Source: Janthinobacterium sp. TB1-E2 (GTDB lineage: Bacteria; Pseudomonadota; Gammaproteobacteria; Burkholderiales; Burkholderiaceae_D). From it: DNA of 64,000 nucleotides. The translations under genes and the position numbers were made by a program. The notes under the pieces are model-generated. The model made no database searches and was not told where the DNA came from. It saw only the letters and a list, made by a program, of their open reading frames with translations. How positions within the stretch are numbered: the stretch's first letter is position 1; each line of letters begins with the position of its first letter. Shown here piece after piece: positions 1 to 9,035 of the stretch. The stretch spans positions 4,526,001 to 4,590,000 of the forward strand of contig NZ_CP142523.1 in assembly GCF_036885605.1 (NCBI RefSeq), written 5' to 3'.

Positions 1-95
1 ATGGAGCCTCAGTTGTGGGCTCTGCGCCCTGGAATTTGCGTGAAATTCCACTGACATCGACCAGCGCGGCCATGCCGGCCGCCATCCACTACCGA
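1..95. other. Left edge, upstream of maf
   Basis: This stretch precedes maf and may be a divergent promoter region. On the minus strand an ATG at 85 (and one at 73) opens a frame that runs off the left edge, so a divergent gene could start here. I cannot identify it from fewer than 30 codons and do not call a gene. Confidence 0.3.
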
Positions 96-704
96 ATGAT
101 ACCAACTTCCGCCCCATCGCGCTTGATTCTTGCATCGAGTTCGACCTACCGCAAGGAATTGCTGCAACGCCTGCGCCTGCCTTTCGAGGTGGCCGTGCCC
201 GATCTCGACGAAAGTCCCCTGCCAGGCGAAAGCCCCAGCGCCACGGCCCTGCGCCTGGCCCAGGCCAAGGCGCAAGCCGTGCTCGACCACTATCCTGGCA
301 GCCTCGTCATCGGCTCCGACCAGGTCGCCACACTCGATGGCGCCCAGATCGGCAAGCCCGGCAACCATGCGAATGCCCTGCTGCAACTGCAAACCATGCG
401 CGGGCGCCAGACCGTGTTCCACACGGCACTGTGCCTGCTCGACGGCCGCCAGAGTCCGCCTGTAGCGCAAGTGGAAGACGTCCAGACCCTTGTCACCGTA
501 CGCGACTTGCCCGATGCCGAGCTGGACGCCTACCTGCGCATCGAGCAGCCATATGACTGCGCCGGCAGCGCCAAGAACGAAGGCCTGGGCATCGCCCTGC
601 TCGAACGCATAGCCACCACCGACCCGACCGCCCTGACCGGCTTGCCGCTGATCGCCCTCACGGGCATGCTGCGCAAGGCGGGTGTGGCGTTTTTCACATT
701 TTAA
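96..704 (+). CDS. maf: Maf-family nucleotide pyrophosphatase
   Basis: Cytosolic house-cleaning pyrophosphatase of the Maf family, which hydrolyses non-canonical or modified NTPs (the YceF-type branch acts on m7GTP in E. coli). The start ATG at 96 is followed by the family signature: a run LILASSSTYRKELL near residues 9-22, the SDQV segment near 72 with the general-base Asp, and a QLQTMRGR stretch near 95. At 202 aa it has normal family length. An upstream in-frame ATG at 15 would add 27 residues with no family similarity, so the shorter start is chosen. The next gene downstream is a methyltransferase, separated by a 66-bp palindromic repeat. Family assignment is firm; substrate is inferred. 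Confidence 0.93.
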   Translation: MIPTSAPSRLILASSSTYRKELLQRLRLPFEVAVPDLDESPLPGESPSATALRLAQAKAQAVLDHYPGSLVIGSDQVATLDGAQIGKPGNHANALLQLQTMRGRQTVFHTALCLLDGRQSPPVAQVEDVQTLVTVRDLPDAELDAYLRIEQPYDCAGSAKNEGLGIALLERIATTDPTALTGLPLIALTGMLRKAGVAFFTF

Positions 705-711
705 TCACCCT

Positions 712-777
712 GGGGTCAGACCCGACGGGGGAGTGCGTTCCAGTGGAGCGCACTCCGATCCCGAAGGGACTGACCCC
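712..777 (-). repeat. 66-bp palindromic repeat, copy 1
   Basis: An interspersed hairpin element whose ends are ggggtcag and ctgacccc. Read on the minus strand it aligns end to end with the copy at 9560-9625. Substitutions fall symmetrically, so both copies keep a hairpin (inner arms gagtgcg/cgcactc here, gaatgct/agcattc in copy 2). It lies between the maf stop and the next start, in non-coding DNA. It resembles REP-type or miniature mobile palindromes, but no associated RAYT transposase is seen in this window. Confidence 0.85.
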
Positions 778-798
778 GGCCAATACAAAGCTAACAAT

Positions 799-1548
799 AT
801 GACCGGCACCCTGTACCTGATTCCCAACCACCTCGGCCTGTCCGACGGCGCAAGCGACCCGCTGGGCCACATCATTCCAGAGCAAGTGCGGCAGATCACG
901 TCGCAGCTCGATTATTTCGTTGCGGAAAACGCCAAGACGGCGCGCGCCTTTTTGAAATTGATCGGCAACCAGCATCCGCTGGCCAAGCCGCTGCAGGAAA
1001 TCACGATTTCCGAACTGAACGTCAATACCCCGGCGCAAGCGCTGGCCGGCTTGCTGGCGCCGCTGCTGGCGGGACGCGACGCGGGCCTCGTGTCGGAAGC
1101 AGGCGTGCCCGCCGTGGCCGACCCGGGTGCCGACCTCGTGCGCCTGGCGCATCAGCACGGCATTAAAGTGCGCCCGCTGGTGGGCCCGTCGTCGATCCTG
1201 CTGGCCGTGATGGCCAGCGGCTTGAACGGCCAGAGCTTCGCCTTCAACGGCTATCTGCCCACGGACGCCGCCCTGCGCGCCAAGCGCATCAAGGAACTGG
1301 AAAGCCGCTCGCGCAATGAAAAGCAGACCCAGCTGTTCATCGAAACGCCGTACCGCAACGCCGCCATGCTGGAAGCGCTCGTGGCGCAATGCGCGCCATC
1401 GACGCTGATCTGCGTCGCCACCGACCTGAGCCTGGACACGGAAAGCGTGCAGACATGGAATGGCGGCCAGTGGAAAAAACAATTAGCCGCCGGCAAGGCG
1501 CCTGACTTCCACAAGAAACCGACCGTGTTCCTGTTGCTGGGACAGTAA
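799..1548 (+). CDS. SAM-dependent methyltransferase, tetrapyrrole methylase superfamily
   Basis: A 249-aa member of the tetrapyrrole (corrin/porphyrin) methylase superfamily, related to the 16S rRNA methyltransferase RsmI but shorter and lacking its C-terminal part. Visible marks are the N-terminal GTLYLIPNHLG strand, a ligand loop around residues 85-105 (SEAGVPAVADPGADLV, typical of RsmI-like proteins), and the GPSSILLAVMASGL segment. The start at 799 follows the 66-bp repeat; the open frame extends upstream through the repeat, but no family similarity exists there. A strong hairpin terminator follows. The substrate is unknown; an rRNA target is only an analogy with RsmI. Confidence 0.85.
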   Translation: MTGTLYLIPNHLGLSDGASDPLGHIIPEQVRQITSQLDYFVAENAKTARAFLKLIGNQHPLAKPLQEITISELNVNTPAQALAGLLAPLLAGRDAGLVSEAGVPAVADPGADLVRLAHQHGIKVRPLVGPSSILLAVMASGLNGQSFAFNGYLPTDAALRAKRIKELESRSRNEKQTQLFIETPYRNAAMLEALVAQCAPSTLICVATDLSLDTESVQTWNGGQWKKQLAAGKAPDFHKKPTVFLLLGQ

Positions 1549-1552
1549 ACGA

Positions 1553-1585
1553 CAAACGCCACGGAAATATTTACCGTGGCGTTTG
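1553..1585 (+). terminator. Hairpin after the methyltransferase gene
   Basis: A 12-bp perfect stem (caaacgccacgg paired with ccgtggcgtttg) with a 9-nt AT-rich loop begins 4 nt after the methyltransferase stop. The T-rich tail is weak (gctttgctttgcc), so termination efficiency is uncertain. It lies between a plus-strand gene and the 3' end of minus-strand rlmJ. Confidence 0.7.
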
Positions 1586-1734
1586 CTTTGCTTTGCCTCA
1601 CTACGATAGTCACGACAACTGACAAAACCGTAGCGAGCGGAAGGGAGAGGTGGCTAAGAAGCGCAACCGTACTCTAGTACGGTGAGCATCGCAGGCCGCC
1701 TATACCGACGCGCAGTAGGTTTGGTCAGGTGTCT

Positions 1735-2652
1735 TCAGACGCGACGGGTGCCCGTGTTCTTCTGTCCGCCCTTGCCCGTTTCCAATACAAACTTCGCGCC
1801 ATCGTCGCGGCCCAGCACCTTGACCAGGTACGGCATGACTTCGCGCAACATCGGCTCCAGGGTGTACGGCGGGTTCAAGATGAACATGCCGCTGCTGTGC
1901 AAGCCGAAGCCGTCCGGCGACGGGGTGTTGACCGTCAGGGTCACGTGCAGCCAGTCCGAGCTGGGCAGTTGCTTGAGCTTGTCGGCGAACTGGCGCGATT
2001 CCATGCGCTGCAGCACCGGGTACCAGACGGCATACATGCCGGACGGGAAGCGCACGAGGGCGTCGGCCAGGGTATCCTTGACCTTGCGGTAATCCATCTT
2101 GTCTTCATACGGCGGGTCGATCAGCACGAGCGCGCGGCGCGATGGCGGCGGCAGCAGGGCTTTCAGGCTCTGGAAGCCGTCGGCCTTGGTGATGAGCACG
2201 CGCTTGCCGCGCACGGTCGGACGCTCGCCCTGGGCCAGCGCATGCGCCTCGACCTTGCGGAAGTTGTCGGCCAGAATCTTTGCATCGGCTGGATGCAGCT
2301 CGAACAGGCGCAGACGGTCTTGCTCGCGGCTGACCTTGTCAGCGCAGTACGGCGAACCCGGGTAGTAGCGCATCTTGCCGCTCGGATTCATTTCCTTGAT
2401 CAGCTTCATGTACTCGGCCAGCGAGGCCGGCAGGTCCGTGCGGTCCCACAGGGGCGCGATGCCCGTTTCGTACTCGGCATTTTTCGAGGCATAACCGCCG
2501 TCGAGCGCATACACGCCTGCGCCGGAGTGGGTATCGATATAACTATAGGCGGTATCTTTTTGATTCAGATATTGCAACAACTGAATCTGCACATAATGCT
2601 TCAACACATCGGCGTGATTACCCGCGTGAAAGGCGTGGCGGTAACTCAACAT
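1735..2652 (-). CDS. rlmJ: 23S rRNA (adenine(2030)-N6)-methyltransferase RlmJ
   Basis: Methylates N6 of A2030 in 23S rRNA using SAM. The protein starts MLSYRHAFHAGNHADVLKH, the highly conserved RlmJ N-terminus, and carries the class I amino-methyltransferase motif IV as DPPY (LVLIDPPYEDK) near residue 220. At 305 aa it is somewhat longer than the E. coli enzyme (280 aa), with extra basic C-terminal residues. The open frame extends 56 codons further upstream, but that segment has no similarity to the family, so the ATG at 2652 is chosen. The gene stands alone on its strand. Function is firm by family. Confidence 0.94.
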   Translation of the reverse strand: MLSYRHAFHAGNHADVLKHYVQIQLLQYLNQKDTAYSYIDTHSGAGVYALDGGYASKNAEYETGIAPLWDRTDLPASLAEYMKLIKEMNPSGKMRYYPGSPYCADKVSREQDRLRLFELHPADAKILADNFRKVEAHALAQGERPTVRGKRVLITKADGFQSLKALLPPPSRRALVLIDPPYEDKMDYRKVKDTLADALVRFPSGMYAVWYPVLQRMESRQFADKLKQLPSSDWLHVTLTVNTPSPDGFGLHSSGMFILNPPYTLEPMLREVMPYLVKVLGRDDGAKFVLETGKGGQKNTGTRRV

Positions 2653-2927
2653 AAGCTGGCTAATTCCATAATAAAAATAAATAAAGGCGGGAGCGCTGAC
2701 ACCGGGCAGGGCATGAAAACAGACTGGAGGGGTCAGGCTGCGGGGCCAGGAAACAGCATGGACCAGCGTAATCAGCGCGCAATTACCAGCATTATCCACC
2801 AGAAAGGTGGATTGCATCAAAAAACACGGCTAAACAAGCCCATGCATTCCCGGGACTGGCATCGCCGGGCGCGGTAGAATACGCGCATCGGGCGCCCGCG
2901 CCCATCCGCCTACTAATAGAAACGACC

Positions 2928-3356
2928 ATGCACAGCCTGACCCTCACGACCGATAACCGCGCCGACGTCGCGGCAACCCTGGCCGGCCCGCGCTGGACGG
3001 TGGCCTGCCTGTGCGCGCTGTGGTGCGGCACTTGCGGCAGCTACCGCGCCACGTTCGAGGAACTGGCCGCGCGCCACCCGGACACCGTCTTCGTCTGGAT
3101 CGATATCGAGGACCAGGCCGACGTGGTGGGCGACCTCGACATCGACAACTTCCCCACCCTGCTGATCCAGCGCGAAGACAACGTGGCCTTCTTCGGCACC
3201 GTGCTGCCCGACGGCGGCCTGGCGCACCGCATGGTGCAGGCGCAGCAGGCGCTCAGCGCCGAGGAACTGGCCGCGCTGGCCGGCAGCACGCAGGAACGGC
3301 GCGACTGGCAGCGCGACTGCAATCTGCGCCAGATGCTGGCCGCCACCCTGGCCTGA
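2928..3356 (+). CDS. Thioredoxin-fold protein
   Basis: A 142-aa cytosolic thioredoxin-like protein. The active site is WCGTC (Cys33 and Cys36) after a hydrophobic beta strand, and the cis-proline is in NFPTLL at Pro76, so the redox site is intact. There is no signal peptide. The last 35 residues extend past the usual thioredoxin fold and may form an added helix. It converges on the molybdenum hydroxylase gene with 6 bp between stops. A general thiol-disulfide exchange role is likely; the partner is unknown. Confidence 0.86.
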   Translation: MHSLTLTTDNRADVAATLAGPRWTVACLCALWCGTCGSYRATFEELAARHPDTVFVWIDIEDQADVVGDLDIDNFPTLLIQREDNVAFFGTVLPDGGLAHRMVQAQQALSAEELAALAGSTQERRDWQRDCNLRQMLAATLA

Positions 3357-3362
3357 TCCACA

Positions 3363-5636
3363 TCAAGCCAGGCGCAGCGGCAGGCTGCGCAGCCTTTTCC
3401 CCGTCAGACTGAACACGGCGTTGGCCACGGCCGGCGCAATCGGCGGCGTGCCCGGTTCGCCCACGCCTTCCGGATGCTCGGCGCTGGCGATGATGATGGT
3501 TTCCACCTCGGGCGTCTGCCCCATGCGCAGCACGGGATAGTCGTGGAAGTTGCCCTGCTCGACCCTCCCCTCCTTGAACGTGATCTCGCCGCCCAGCGCC
3601 GCCGACAGGCCGAACAGCACGGCCGACTCCATCTGCTGGGCGATGATGTTCGGATTGACGGCAATGCCACAATCGATGGCGCACACAACGCGCTGCACGC
3701 GGATTTCGCCGTTTTCCACCGATACCTGCGCCACTTGCGCGACGATGCTGCCAAACGACTGGTGCAAGGCCACGCCATGCGCATGGCCGGGCGGAGGACT
3801 GCCCGCCCTGGCGACGGCCGCATCGAGTACGGCCAAATGGCGCGGATGCCGCACCAGCATGGCGCGGCGGAAGGCGATACCATCCTGCCCCGCCGCATGC
3901 GCCAGTTCGTCGATAAAGCTTTCCTTGAAGAACGCGTTGTGCGAATGCCCGACCGAGCGCCAGTAGCCGACCGGCACGGCACTGTCGGCGATCACGTGGG
4001 CGATGCGCTGGTTGGCGATTTCATACGGCATGTCGAATTCGCCTTCGGCCGTCGTCTTGTCCGGCCCCGCGCCGGGCAAGCCGAAATTGCGCTGCAGGTA
4101 TTGATGCGTGATGGAGCCGCTGACGGATTTATTGTCCCAGGAAGCGATGCGGCCATGCTCGTCGAGGCGGGCCGCAAAGCGGGCCAGCGCGGCGGGACGG
4201 TACATATCGTGCTTTGTGTCCTGTTCGCGCGTCCACACCAGCTGCACGGGCGCGCCATCGCACTGCAGCGCGATGGCCACGGCTTGCGCGACCATATCCA
4301 CTTCCAGGCGGCGGCCGAAACCGCCACCGAGCAGCAGCACCTCGATGCTGACATCCTTCGCATCGACGCCGGCCACTTTCGCCGCCACGCCGACAGCGAT
4401 GCCGGGTGCCTGCGTCGAGGCCCACAGCATCACCTTGCCATTTTTCACCTGCGCGGTGCAGTTGACGGGCTCCATGGCGGCATGCGCGAGGAACGGTGCG
4501 CGGTACTCGGCGCTGACCTGCCGCATGCCCTGCACGGCTTTACTTTCCACCTCGCCGCTGGCGTGATAGGCATAACCGGCTTCGGTGTCCAACAGGCGGG
4601 CAAACTCCGCGTAGACGTCGGCGCTGGACAAGTTCGCTTGCGGGCCAGCCTTCCACTGCGTCGGCAAGGCGGCCGCCGCCTGCTTCGCGCGCCACCAGGT
4701 GTCGGCCACCACGGCCGCGCACGAAATGCTGCGCTGCGCCAGCTGCGGCGTCAGGTCCAGCACTTTTTTCACGCCGGGCATGGCGAGTATGGGCGCCGCG
4801 TCGAACGCGGACAAGCTATCACCCAGGCGCGGCGGCAGATGCAGGGCCGCGTACAGCATGCCGGGCGGACGCGCATCGATGCCGAAACGCGCGCTGCCAT
4901 TGACTTTCGATGGCGTATCGCGGCGCGGCGCCGGCTGGCCGATCAGTTTGAAATCCTTGGGCAGTTTCAGCACGGGCGTACCCGGATCGATAACGGCGGC
5001 GCGCTGCGCCAGGCTGGCGTAGCTGGCGCGCCGGCCGTCCGGATGCAGCACTTCACCGTCCTGCGTGCGGCACTGCGCGGCCGGCACCTGCCACAACGCG
5101 GCGGCGGCGCCTACCAGCATGGCGCGCGCCGACGCCCCCGCCTCGCGCATGGGACCCCAGCCATCTTTCACGCTCGACGAGCCGCCCGTGACGATCACGC
5201 CCAGTTCGCGCGCCGCCTTGGCCACCGTCCACTGCGCCAGCGCCTTCAAGCGTCCCTGGTCGTCCGGATGGAAAGGCAGGCTGTCCTTGAGCATGGCGAC
5301 ATTGCCGAAGATTTTATCGTTCGGCGCCTGTATCAGTTTGACGCTGGCCAGCGGCACGTCGAGTTCCTCGGCCACCAGCATCGGCAAGGCCGTGTGCACG
5401 CCCTGCCCCATCTCGCTGCGCGGCATGGCCAGGGTCACCGTGCCATCCGTGCCGATGGCCAACCAGCCGTTGAGGGCCACGGCGCCATCCTGAAGCGGCA
5501 GCGGCGCGCTGCCATGCAGGCGCTGGCGCGGCGGCAGCACGCCCCAGCCCAGCACCAGGGCGCCCACGCCGGCCACGCCGAGGCCAAGGCCGCCGAGCAG
5601 GAAACGACGGCGCGACGGGGAGGAGTGTGCGGCCAT
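3363..5636 (-). CDS. Molybdopterin-dependent aldehyde/isoquinoline oxidoreductase large subunit (IorB-like), Tat-exported
   Basis: Large Mo-cofactor subunit of the xanthine oxidase family, closest in style to isoquinoline 1-oxidoreductase beta (IorB) and related membrane aldehyde dehydrogenases. The 757-aa protein begins with a Tat signal (SRRRFLLGGLGLG, residues 8-20). It has GGGFGRR for the molybdopterin and, near the C-terminus, GVGEPGTPP carrying the presumed catalytic Glu. These enzymes normally pair with a 2Fe-2S small subunit and a cytochrome c; neither is next to it. The start codon lies 10 bp past the stop of the GGDEF/EAL gene, and a Shine-Dalgarno AAAGGAC overlaps that stop, suggesting translational coupling. 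The upstream open frame (to 5786) lies inside the GGDEF/EAL gene and is ignored. Substrate unknown. Confidence 0.88.
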   Translation of the reverse strand: MAAHSSPSRRRFLLGGLGLGVAGVGALVLGWGVLPPRQRLHGSAPLPLQDGAVALNGWLAIGTDGTVTLAMPRSEMGQGVHTALPMLVAEELDVPLASVKLIQAPNDKIFGNVAMLKDSLPFHPDDQGRLKALAQWTVAKAARELGVIVTGGSSSVKDGWGPMREAGASARAMLVGAAAALWQVPAAQCRTQDGEVLHPDGRRASYASLAQRAAVIDPGTPVLKLPKDFKLIGQPAPRRDTPSKVNGSARFGIDARPPGMLYAALHLPPRLGDSLSAFDAAPILAMPGVKKVLDLTPQLAQRSISCAAVVADTWWRAKQAAAALPTQWKAGPQANLSSADVYAEFARLLDTEAGYAYHASGEVESKAVQGMRQVSAEYRAPFLAHAAMEPVNCTAQVKNGKVMLWASTQAPGIAVGVAAKVAGVDAKDVSIEVLLLGGGFGRRLEVDMVAQAVAIALQCDGAPVQLVWTREQDTKHDMYRPAALARFAARLDEHGRIASWDNKSVSGSITHQYLQRNFGLPGAGPDKTTAEGEFDMPYEIANQRIAHVIADSAVPVGYWRSVGHSHNAFFKESFIDELAHAAGQDGIAFRRAMLVRHPRHLAVLDAAVARAGSPPPGHAHGVALHQSFGSIVAQVAQVSVENGEIRVQRVVCAIDCGIAVNPNIIAQQMESAVLFGLSAALGGEITFKEGRVEQGNFHDYPVLRMGQTPEVETIIIASAEHPEGVGEPGTPPIAPAVANAVFSLTGKRLRSLPLRLA

Positions 5637-5646
5637 GGGCTGTCCT

Positions 5647-8600
5647 TTATAGTAGTGAGTGATCGATCCAGCGCTCCAGCATATCCTGTGCCAGCACCGG
5701 ACGGCTATAAAAATAACCTTGCGCCAGCTTGCAGCCATGGCGCAGCAGGAAAGCGGCCTGCTCTTCCGTCTCCACGCCTTCGGCAATCACGGACAAATGC
5801 ATGCTCTTGCCCAGCTGGATGATGGCAATCGCAATCGCCTCGTCGTTGACGTCCGTCGAGATATCCTTGATGAAGGAGCGGTCGATCTTCAAGGTCTGCA
5901 CGGGCAGCTGTTTCAGATACGCGAGCGAGGAATAGCCGGTGCCGAAATCGTCGATGGCCAGGCCCACGCCGATGGCGTGCAAGTCGTTGATGAAACCGAG
6001 GGCGTCGCCCGTGTTCATGATGACGGATTCCGTCACTTCCAGCTGCAGGCGCTGCGGCTCGAGGCCCGTTTCCTTCAATATCGCCGCCACCATGCCGGCG
6101 ATGCTGCCCCGCTCGAACTGTTTTACGGACAGGTTGACGGCCATCTTCGGCACGTGCAAGCCCTGCGCCTGCCAGCGCATCATCTGGCGGCACGCTTCGT
6201 CGAGCACCCATTTGCCCAGCTGGTTGATGAAACCGCTGTCCTCGGCCAGCGGGATGAAGCGCGCCGGCGGCACCAGGCCCAGTTCCGGATGGTTCCAGCG
6301 CACCAGCGCCTCGACGCCGACCAGGCGGCCCGTGTCGATTTCCACCTGCGGCTGGTAATTGAGGAACATCTCGTTCTTTTCGATCGAGCGGCGCAAAAAG
6401 GTTTCCAGGCGCAGCCGCTCGACACCCTCGCCCGTCATCGACGGCGCATAGAAGCGGTAGCCATTGCGCCCGCGCGCCTTGGCCTGGTACATGGCCACGT
6501 CGGCATTGCGGATCAACATGTTCAAATCCAGCGCATCGTCCGGATACAGGCTGATGCCCACGCTGCAGGTGACGAACAGTTCGTGGCCGGCCACCGTGAA
6601 CGGCTGGTCGAACATGGTCATCAGTTTTTCCGCCACCTGCGTGGCGCCATACTCGCCGTCGATGCGTTCGAGCAGGACGATGAATTCGTCGCCACCCAGG
6701 CGCGCCAAGGTATCGCCTTCGCGCAGGCGGGCCGCCAGCTGGCCGGCCACCTTTTGCAGCAATTCGTCGCCCACATGGTGGCCCAGGGTGTCGTTGACGT
6801 TCTTGAAGCGGTCCAGGTCGATGAACAGCACGGCCAGCTGCTCCTGGTCGCGCGCGGCGCGCAGCAGCGCGTGCTGCAGGCGGTCATGGAACAGCAGCCG
6901 GTTCGGCAGCGCCGTCAGCGGATCGTGGTGGGCCATGTGATCGAGCTTTTCCTGCGATTCCTTGATCAGGGTGATGTCGCTGAACACGCCCACGTAATGG
7001 GTGGTGACGGCACGCGTGTCGCGCACGGCGCTGATGGTCAGCCATTCCAGGTACACCTCGCCGTTCTTGCGCCGGTTCCAGATCTCGCCGCGCCAGAAGC
7101 CCGAGACGGCCAGTTCATCCCACAAGGACTGGTAAAACGCGGCGTCGTGCCGCTCGGAACGCGTCAGCGACGCATGCTGCCCCAGCGCCTCGGCTTCGGC
7201 GTAACCGGTGATCTGCGTGAAGGCGGGATTGACGGTGACGATGATGCCATCGGCGTCGACCACCATCACGCCATCGGCGATGTGTTCGAGCACGGTGGCC
7301 GACAAACGCAATTTCTCCTCGGCTTCCTTGCGCGCCGTGATATCGGCATACACCCAGATACTGCCTTCGTTGGGGCGCAGCGGATCGAGCGCGCAGCCGC
7401 TCACCAGCGCCCAGAACAGGCTGCCGTCGCGGCGTTTGTACTGGCGCTCCTCGCTGAAATCGCCACCCGCGGCCAGGGCCGGATACTGGCGCTCGCCCGC
7501 CTCTTCGAAGTCATACGAACTCGTAAACACGATGGCGGTGGAACTGCCCGTCATTTCGGCATGGCCGTAGCCGAACAGTTCCTCACAGCGGCGGTTGACG
7601 GAAATGATGCGGCGGTGGCGCACGAACATCACGCCGAACATGACGTTGTCGAGGATGGCGCTCTGCTCCGTCAGCAGCGCTTCGATGCGCATCTCGTGGT
7701 GCTTGCGCTGGCTGATGTCGGCGATGATGCCGTCGATCCAGATGACGCCCTGCTCGCCCACCTGCGGCTGGCCATTCTCGGCCACCCAGCGCTCGATGCC
7801 GAAAGCGTCGACGATGCGGTATTCCAGCGCATACGGCCGTTCGTCGAGCACGGCCTGGCCGACGGCGCGGCGGTGCTCGCGGCGGTCTTCCGGGCAGATC
7901 AGGTCGGCCCAGGCATGCGTGGTGCCGCGCATGAACTGGCGCGCCGAATAGCCGGAAATGTCTTCGATGGCATCGCTGACGAAATCGATGGGCCCATCGG
8001 GCCGGTAGCGGAAGACGGCGCCCGGCACCTGCGTGACGATGGTGCGGAAACGCTCTTCGCGCTGGCCCACATCCTCGAACAGCTGGCCGATGGCCGCGCG
8101 CATTTGCTCGAGCTGGGCCGTCAGGCGACCCAGTTCGTCATTGCTGTGCGAAGCCAGCGGCGTGTCGAAATCGCCGTGCGACAGACGGTCGGAAAAACGC
8201 GTCAGGCGGCGCAGGGGCTTCAACAGGCGGCGGTTCAGGAACAGCACGATCAGTGCCATCGACACGGCCAGCTGCGCGCCCAGCACGAAAATATACGACA
8301 TCTGCTTTTCGCGCAGCTCCTGCTGGCTGCGCGCGTCGTCCATCTCGACGACGACGTGGCCGATGCGTTCGCCGCGCACGAGGATGTCGCGCTCGGCGCG
8401 GTACAGATTGCCCACGGGCCGCTGCGGCGCCTGCAGGCTGATGAATTCCGTGTCGCCCTGCCCCAGCACCTTCACCAGCAGCACGGAACGGTCGCGCATC
8501 ACCGACTCGACCAGCGAGTGGGCCGATTCCGCATTCATGTTCCACAGCGACTCCTGCATGCCCAGCGCCAGGATATCGACATTGCGCTGCAAGGCTTCGT

Positions 8601-8772
8601 TCAGGCTGGTGCGCGCCGACTGGCGCTCATGCACGCCGACGAGCACATAGCTGCCGAAGATGGCGGGCACGACAAGGCCGCCAAATACCACCAGCAGCAG
8701 GGCGCCATAGATCGACGAACCGTACAGCACACGCAGGCTGGCGCGCAGGCGCTGGTAAGGTGAATTAAACAT
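5647..8772 (-). CDS. Membrane PAS-GGDEF-EAL cyclic-di-GMP protein
   Basis: A 1041-aa inner-membrane c-di-GMP enzyme. The order is: TM segment (about residues 20-45), periplasmic sensor region to about 150, second TM (about 150-170), HAMP linker (about 170-230), at least three PAS/PAC units (about 240-620), GGDEF and then EAL. The GGDEF motif is intact (ARLGGDEFIVLLE), as is the EAL signature (VGVEALVRWNHPE), and downstream EAL-domain residues such as the IDDFGTGYSSL loop are present. Both synthase and phosphodiesterase activity are therefore possible. The ATG at 8772 is preferred to an upstream in-frame TTG at 8787. It is followed by, and apparently coupled to, the molybdenum hydroxylase gene. 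Confidence 0.92.
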   Translation of the reverse strand: MFNSPYQRLRASLRVLYGSSIYGALLLVVFGGLVVPAIFGSYVLVGVHERQSARTSLNEALQRNVDILALGMQESLWNMNAESAHSLVESVMRDRSVLLVKVLGQGDTEFISLQAPQRPVGNLYRAERDILVRGERIGHVVVEMDDARSQQELREKQMSYIFVLGAQLAVSMALIVLFLNRRLLKPLRRLTRFSDRLSHGDFDTPLASHSNDELGRLTAQLEQMRAAIGQLFEDVGQREERFRTIVTQVPGAVFRYRPDGPIDFVSDAIEDISGYSARQFMRGTTHAWADLICPEDRREHRRAVGQAVLDERPYALEYRIVDAFGIERWVAENGQPQVGEQGVIWIDGIIADISQRKHHEMRIEALLTEQSAILDNVMFGVMFVRHRRIISVNRRCEELFGYGHAEMTGSSTAIVFTSSYDFEEAGERQYPALAAGGDFSEERQYKRRDGSLFWALVSGCALDPLRPNEGSIWVYADITARKEAEEKLRLSATVLEHIADGVMVVDADGIIVTVNPAFTQITGYAEAEALGQHASLTRSERHDAAFYQSLWDELAVSGFWRGEIWNRRKNGEVYLEWLTISAVRDTRAVTTHYVGVFSDITLIKESQEKLDHMAHHDPLTALPNRLLFHDRLQHALLRAARDQEQLAVLFIDLDRFKNVNDTLGHHVGDELLQKVAGQLAARLREGDTLARLGGDEFIVLLERIDGEYGATQVAEKLMTMFDQPFTVAGHELFVTCSVGISLYPDDALDLNMLIRNADVAMYQAKARGRNGYRFYAPSMTGEGVERLRLETFLRRSIEKNEMFLNYQPQVEIDTGRLVGVEALVRWNHPELGLVPPARFIPLAEDSGFINQLGKWVLDEACRQMMRWQAQGLHVPKMAVNLSVKQFERGSIAGMVAAILKETGLEPQRLQLEVTESVIMNTGDALGFINDLHAIGVGLAIDDFGTGYSSLAYLKQLPVQTLKIDRSFIKDISTDVNDEAIAIAIIQLGKSMHLSVIAEGVETEEQAAFLLRHGCKLAQGYFYSRPVLAQDMLERWIDHSLL

Positions 8773-9035
8773 GCGGCAACAGGGCAACAGGGATCAGGCG
8801 GGCGATCATTGAACTTTACAGGGGAATTCGGGTGGTCAGGCGGGAAGAAACTTTTTTCAGGAGCAATTATGCATGGAAAAAGCGGGGTAAGTCACCAATA
8901 AACACGCGCCAGCGGCAACCTCATGTCATATAAACAGGGTTGAAAAACCACACGCTGACCGGCGCGCCCGGCCGGCGCCAGCAGAAAAACGCTTAGCTTG
9001 CTATCATCGCGCCACTTTACCCTAGAGGAACCACC

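Noticed and set aside
2687-2760. ggaggggtcagg sequence near the rlmJ start, similar to the end of the 66-bp repeat
   Set aside because: Only the ggggtcag end matches; no second arm or internal stem is present, so it is not a third copy.
3474-5822. Long plus-strand open frame of 782 codons
   Set aside because: It is antisense to the molybdenum hydroxylase gene, is rich in His, Arg and Gln as typical for high-GC shadow frames, and has no domain.
5659-8763. Plus-strand open frame of 1034 codons
   Set aside because: Antisense to the intact PAS-GGDEF-EAL gene, with shadow-frame composition and no recognisable motif.
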